From Magnetococcales bacterium (lineage in GTDB: Bacteria > Pseudomonadota > Magnetococcia > Magnetococcales > Magnetaquicoccaceae), in the NCBI GenBank assembly GCA_015228895.1, contig JADGCR010000023.1, positions 1-17,261 on the forward strand: a DNA stretch of 17,261 nucleotides, written 5' to 3'. A program made the position numbers and the translations under genes. Under the pieces are notes generated by a model. It saw nothing but the letters and a program-made list of their open reading frames with translations. It had not been told where the DNA came from and searched no databases. How positions within the stretch are numbered: position 1 is the first letter of the stretch; each line of letters starts with the position of its first letter. Shown here piece after piece: positions 13,661 to 17,261 of this stretch.

Positions 13661-14053
13661 TCAGAAGCGGAACAACACCCATTGGGGGACCACGAGTTTG
13701 GGTTCATACCCGTTGAGCCGGGTTTCGAACAGGCCATCCCCGTCGTTGTCGATGAGATAGTAGGGAGGCCCGTTGGCCGGGACCACCTGGATTTCGAAGA
13801 CCGCGCCGTTGATGGCGAACTCCCGTACCTGATTGCCCTGGGCGTCCTCGTATTTGCGGATGACGGTTTCCGGGCCGGGAATGGCGGGGTCCAGATCCTC
13901 CTTGAGTTCCGAGACCAGGGGGCCCTTGGCGGGAATCGGGTTGGCGTCCGGGACGCTTCCCTTGGCCATCACCGACCGGGGGACCAGCAAAAAGAGCAGG
14001 GCGGCGAGCAAACACTGGATTCCGCCCGTTCGAGAGGGTATTTTGGACATCAT
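13661..14053 (-). CDS. Small exported DUF2782-like protein
   Basis: A 130-residue protein with a signal peptide ([11 protein letters not shown], hydrophobic core LLAALLFLLV, likely cleavage after VMA near residue 30). The mature part has IRKYEDAQGNQVREFAINGA and EIQVVPANGPPYYLIDNDGD, then LNGYEPKLVVPQWVLFRF at the C-terminus. This matches, from memory, the DUF2782 pattern of small periplasmic proteins encoded beside polA in many Proteobacteria; its function is unknown. GAGGAG lies five bases before the first of two adjacent ATGs (14053, 14050), and either could be used. It appears to head the DUF2782-MFS-ATP-grasp operon. Its start codon overlaps that of polA on the opposite strand. Confidence 0.82.
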   Translation of the reverse strand: MMSKIPSRTGGIQCLLAALLFLLVPRSVMAKGSVPDANPIPAKGPLVSELKEDLDPAIPGPETVIRKYEDAQGNQVREFAINGAVFEIQVVPANGPPYYLIDNDGDGLFETRLNGYEPKLVVPQWVLFRF

Positions 14054-16760
14054 GACAACTCCTCGTATGTTTCTGATAGATGGCTCCGGGTACATTTACC
14101 GCGCCTATTACGGCATCAGGAACCTCGCGCGTCGCGACGGCTTCCCGACCAATGCCATTTTCGGCTTCATCAAGATGATTCGCAAGGTCATACATGAGCA
14201 CGGACCGGATTATGTGGCCATGGTCTACGATCCGGGGGGGGAGCTGTTGCGCCATCGACTGGATTCCAACTACAAGGCCAACCGCCACGCCATGCCGGAC
14301 GATCTGCGGGCCCAGTTGCCGGTGATCCGTCGTCTGGTGACGTGCTGGAACATCGCCACCTTCGAGCAGAAGGGCTACGAGGCGGATGATCTCATCGGGA
14401 CCGTGGCCAAGGCCGCCGAACGGGCGGGCATGGAGGTGGTCATCGTCTCCGGGGACAAGGATCTGATGCAGATCGTCTCCCCCAACATCACCATTCTGGA
14501 CCCTGGCAAGGAGGTGTGGATCGGCCCGGCGGAGGTGGAGGGTCACTGGGGGGTGCCGGTGGCGCAGGTGACCCAGGTCATGGCCCTGATGGGGGACGCC
14601 TCGGACAATATCCCCGGTGTGCCCAACATCGGCATCAAGACCGCCGCCCGGTTGATCCGGGAGTTCGGAGACCTGGAGACCCTGCTGACCAACACCCATC
14701 GGGTGTCCCAGCCCATGCGGCGCAAGAACCTGACGGAGTCCGCCCATCTGGCCCGGCTGTCGTTGCAGCTGGTGACCATCCATTGCGATGTGGAGCTGGC
14801 GTTGGACTGGGCCGCGTTGCGCCGCCGTCCCCCGAACCGGGAGGCGTTGCGGGAGCTGTTCATGGAGATGGAATTCTTCACCCTGGCCAAGGAGCTCGAC
14901 CAGACCCCGGAAGCGGAGGAACCCGCCGGGGAGGAGGCCGGTCACCCCCCCCTGGACTACCGGAGCGTCACCAGCGAGGCCGAGTGGCAGGCGTTTCTGC
15001 AACGCCTGCGGGGGTGCCGCGCCTTCGCCCTGGACACCGAGACCACCGGGACCGATCCCTCCCGCGCCCGACTGGTGGGGTTGTCGTTTTCCTGGGAAGA
15101 GGGGATCGGCTATTATCTCCCGGTGGGTCACGCCCCGGAGGCGGTTCCCCAGGGACAACTGGAGCTGAAGCGGGTGCTGGCGGAGCTGCAACCGATCCTG
15201 GAAGACCCCGCCATCGCCAAGACCGGACAAAACCTCAAGTTCGAATACGCCATGTTGCGCCAGTACGGCATCCGGCTGGCGGGCATGGCGCGGGACAGCA
15301 TGATTTTTTCCAATCTGCTTTACGGAGGCGGTCGCCGGCACAATCTGGACGCCATCGCCCTGGCGGAGTTGGGTCGCATCACCACCACCTTCAAGGAGGT
15401 GGCGGGCATCGGCAAAAAGCAGGTCACCTTCGACCAGGTGCCTCTGTCCGCCGCCACCCCGTATGCCTGCGAGGACGCGGAGATCGCCTGGCTGGCCGCG
15501 GAAAAGATGTCCGCCGCCCTGGCCGCCATGCCCGCCACCCGGCGCCTCTACCAGGAGGTGGAGGCCCCGCTGATCCCGGTGTTGGGGGAGATGGAGCTGG
15601 CGGGCGCACTGATGGACCGGGGGGCGCTGGAGCGGATGTCCCTGGATCTGACCCGGAGACGGGAGGGGCTGACCCTGGAGATCCACGCCCTGGCGGGGGA
15701 GACGTTCAACATCAACTCCACCCGGCAGTTGGGGGTGATCCTGTTCGAGAAGCTGGGCATCAAGGGGGGACGGAAGACCAAGACCGGCCACTCCACGGAT
15801 GTGGATGTGTTGACCGGACTGGCGGAGCAGGGGTATGAACTGCCGGCCAAGGTTCTGGAATACCGCACCTTGAGCAAACTGCAATCCACCTATTCCGACG
15901 CCCTGGCCGAATGGATCCATCCGGAGAGCGGGCGGGTTCACACCCGTTTCAACCAGGCCGCCACCTTGACGGGTCGCCTGTCCTCCTCCGAGCCGAATTT
16001 GCAGAACATCCCGGTGCGCCGTCCCGAGGGCCGGCTGATCCGCGCGGCCTTCATCGCGCCGCCAGGCCATGTGTTGCTGTCGGCGGATTACAGTCAGATC
16101 GAGCTGCGCCTTCTGGCCCATCTGGGGGACGTGCCCCGACTGAAGGAGGCGTTCGCCCAGGGGTTGGACATCCACGCGGCCACCGCTTGCGAGCTGTTCG
16201 GCATGGATCTGGCGATGCCGGACCCGGAAATGCGCCGTCTGGCCAAGACCATCAATTTCGGATTGGTCTATGGCATGAGTCCCTTTGGTTTGGCCAAGCG
16301 GTTGGGGATCGCCGTCGGGGAGGCCATGGCGTACATGGAGCTCTATTTCCGTCGTTATCAAGGGGTGCGCGCCCACATGGACCGGACCATTCGTTTCGCC
16401 CGGGAGCATGGCTACGTGGAGACCCTGGGGGGGCGACGCTGTTTTGTCCCCGACATCGACCACACCAACCGCACTCTCCGTGAACTGGCCGAACGCACCG
16501 CCATCAACGCTCCGTTGCAGGGGTCGGCGGCGGATTTGATCAAGATGGCCATGATCCGCCTGCACCACGCCCTGACCGCGCAAGCCATGCGCAGCCGCAT
16601 GATCCTGCAGGTCCACGACGAACTGCTTCTGGAAGTGCCCGACAATGAACTGATTGAGGTCAGGGAAATGGTCAGGCAGGCCATGGAGGGCGCCATGACC
16701 CTCTCGGTGCCGTTGCGGGTGGACATGGGCGCGGGCGGGAATTGGTCCGAGGCGCATTGA
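14052..16760 (+). CDS. polA: DNA polymerase I
   Basis: A 902-residue repair and Okazaki-fragment polymerase (E. coli 928) with all three domains. 5' nuclease (1-290): [26 protein letters not shown] (109-119), [11 protein letters not shown] and [20 protein letters not shown] (181-200). 3'-5' exonuclease (about 300-500): [10 protein letters not shown] with D328 and E330, and CEDAEIAW with the last metal-ligand Asp; the motif [11 protein letters not shown] has E398 where E. coli has D424. Polymerase: motif [14 protein letters not shown] with D679, O-helix [19 protein letters not shown], and motif [13 protein letters not shown] with D856. The ATG at 14052 has no good ribosome site (GAGAGGG is 13 bases away); a TTG at 14043 has that site four bases upstream and would add MDI. 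Its promoter must lie within the opposite-strand DUF2782-like gene. It is followed by aat after 22 bases. Confidence 0.97.
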   Translation: MTTPRMFLIDGSGYIYRAYYGIRNLARRDGFPTNAIFGFIKMIRKVIHEHGPDYVAMVYDPGGELLRHRLDSNYKANRHAMPDDLRAQLPVIRRLVTCWNIATFEQKGYEADDLIGTVAKAAERAGMEVVIVSGDKDLMQIVSPNITILDPGKEVWIGPAEVEGHWGVPVAQVTQVMALMGDASDNIPGVPNIGIKTAARLIREFGDLETLLTNTHRVSQPMRRKNLTESAHLARLSLQLVTIHCDVELALDWAALRRRPPNREALRELFMEMEFFTLAKELDQTPEAEEPAGEEAGHPPLDYRSVTSEAEWQAFLQRLRGCRAFALDTETTGTDPSRARLVGLSFSWEEGIGYYLPVGHAPEAVPQGQLELKRVLAELQPILEDPAIAKTGQNLKFEYAMLRQYGIRLAGMARDSMIFSNLLYGGGRRHNLDAIALAELGRITTTFKEVAGIGKKQVTFDQVPLSAATPYACEDAEIAWLAAEKMSAALAAMPATRRLYQEVEAPLIPVLGEMELAGALMDRGALERMSLDLTRRREGLTLEIHALAGETFNINSTRQLGVILFEKLGIKGGRKTKTGHSTDVDVLTGLAEQGYELPAKVLEYRTLSKLQSTYSDALAEWIHPESGRVHTRFNQAATLTGRLSSSEPNLQNIPVRRPEGRLIRAAFIAPPGHVLLSADYSQIELRLLAHLGDVPRLKEAFAQGLDIHAATACELFGMDLAMPDPEMRRLAKTINFGLVYGMSPFGLAKRLGIAVGEAMAYMELYFRRYQGVRAHMDRTIRFAREHGYVETLGGRRCFVPDIDHTNRTLRELAERTAINAPLQGSAADLIKMAMIRLHHALTAQAMRSRMILQVHDELLLEVPDNELIEVREMVRQAMEGAMTLSVPLRVDMGAGGNWSEAH

Positions 16761-16782
16761 GCCGGGCGGTCTGACGAAACCC

Positions 16783-17261
16783 ATGCCCATTTTCCGACTC
16801 TCCTCCGATCCCATCTTCCCCCCCCCCTCCCTGGCCGAGCCGGAGGGCATCCTGGCGGTGGGGGGGGATCTGTCGGCGCGGCGGTTGCTGGTGGCCTATG
16901 CGGAGGGGATTTTTCCCTGGTATTCCCAGGGGGAGCCGATTTTGTGGTGGAGTCCGGACCCCCGGCTGGTGCTGGAGCCGCATGAGCTGCATATCTCGAA
17001 AAGTCTGCAAAAAACCCTGCGACGGAACCCCTATTGCATCACGTTCGATTGCGCCTTTCCCCAGGTGATCCACCTGTGCGGTCAGTTGCGTCAAGAGAGC
17101 GGCACCTGGATCACCCGGGAGATGGAACGCGCCTTCATCCGCCTCCATCGCTTAGGGATGGCCCACTCCGCCGAAGCCTGGTGCGAGGGGGAAGATGGAA
17201 CACCCCTGCTGGCGGGCGGGGTCTATGGCCTGGCCATCGGCGGGGTCTTCTACGGCGAGTC
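16783..17261 (+). CDS. aat: Leucyl/phenylalanyl-tRNA--protein transferase (3' end outside window)
   Basis: Cytoplasmic enzyme of the bacterial N-degron pathway that transfers Leu or Phe from aminoacyl-tRNA to proteins with N-terminal Arg or Lys, marking them for ClpS/ClpAP. About 159 residues are visible and the frame is open at the edge. Characteristic stretches: [20 protein letters not shown] (19-38), [20 protein letters not shown] (42-61), [39 protein letters not shown] and [16 protein letters not shown], all matching the E. coli protein in order. The ATG at 16783 lies 22 bases after the polA stop, so polA-aat is probably one transcript; no strong Shine-Dalgarno precedes it. Confidence 0.95.
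   Translation, partial: MPIFRLSSDPIFPPPSLAEPEGILAVGGDLSARRLLVAYAEGIFPWYSQGEPILWWSPDPRLVLEPHELHISKSLQKTLRRNPYCITFDCAFPQVIHLCGQLRQESGTWITREMERAFIRLHRLGMAHSAEAWCEGEDGTPLLAGGVYGLAIGGVFYGE

Noticed and set aside
13704..16850. Open frame of 1048 codons on the minus strand opposite polA
   Set aside because: It is the antisense shadow of polA, Gly/His/Gln-rich and without recognisable domains.

Overview
The window is a stretch of a high-GC bacterial chromosome (many lines above 60% G+C, some near 75%). The gene content points to a proteobacterium: alr next to dnaB, radC, a divergent pair of a small exported DUF2782-like protein and polA, then aat (an N-degron pathway enzyme typical of Proteobacteria). 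An alphaproteobacterial or Magnetococcales-like host is a guess from style only; nothing in the window fixes the genus.

Layout. 1-719 (minus): the 5' part of a single-pass membrane protein whose Lys/Ala/His-rich tail is built of perfect 24-bp tandem repeats and runs off the window. 839-3413 (minus): dnaB followed immediately by alr. 3511-4212 (plus): radC, divergent from dnaB. 4374-5522 (plus): a single-domain STAS protein and a seven-repeat ankyrin protein. 5575-8928 (minus): a tightly coupled three-gene operon of a 67-residue unknown protein, a YhaN/SbcC-like ATPase with two membrane segments inside its coiled-coil arm, and a PstS-like periplasmic binding protein. 9208-11130 (plus): a markedly AT-rich gene for a RelA/SpoT-type nucleotidyltransferase domain fused to a long helical, TPR-like region, with its own near-consensus promoter and a candidate terminator. 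11376-14053 (minus): DUF2782-like protein, HcaT-type MFS transporter and a circularly permuted ATP-grasp enzyme, closely spaced or overlapping. 14052-17261 (plus): polA and the 5' part of aat.

Housekeeping genes (dnaB, alr, radC, polA, aat) look intact and ordinary. The accessory centre (about 5575-11370) is the part to look at. The alarmone-synthetase-like gene has the composition of acquired DNA, keeps every synthetase motif I could check, lacks the HD, TGS and ACT domains of housekeeping Rel/SpoT, and sits back to back with the SMC-like ATPase operon across a 279-bp region that carries a recognisable promoter for each direction. A stress-signalling or anti-phage role is a reasonable hypothesis, not something the sequence proves. 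The second unusual unit is the ATP-grasp enzyme with permuted motif order, overlapping an MFS transporter gene, which suggests a small-molecule ligation and transport pair.

No tRNA, rRNA, CRISPR array, insertion sequence or integrase was seen. No gap between genes exceeds 300 bases; the three largest are 8929-9207 (two promoters and a palindrome), 11131-11375 (AT-rich, one terminator-like structure) and 4213-4373 (nothing convincing).
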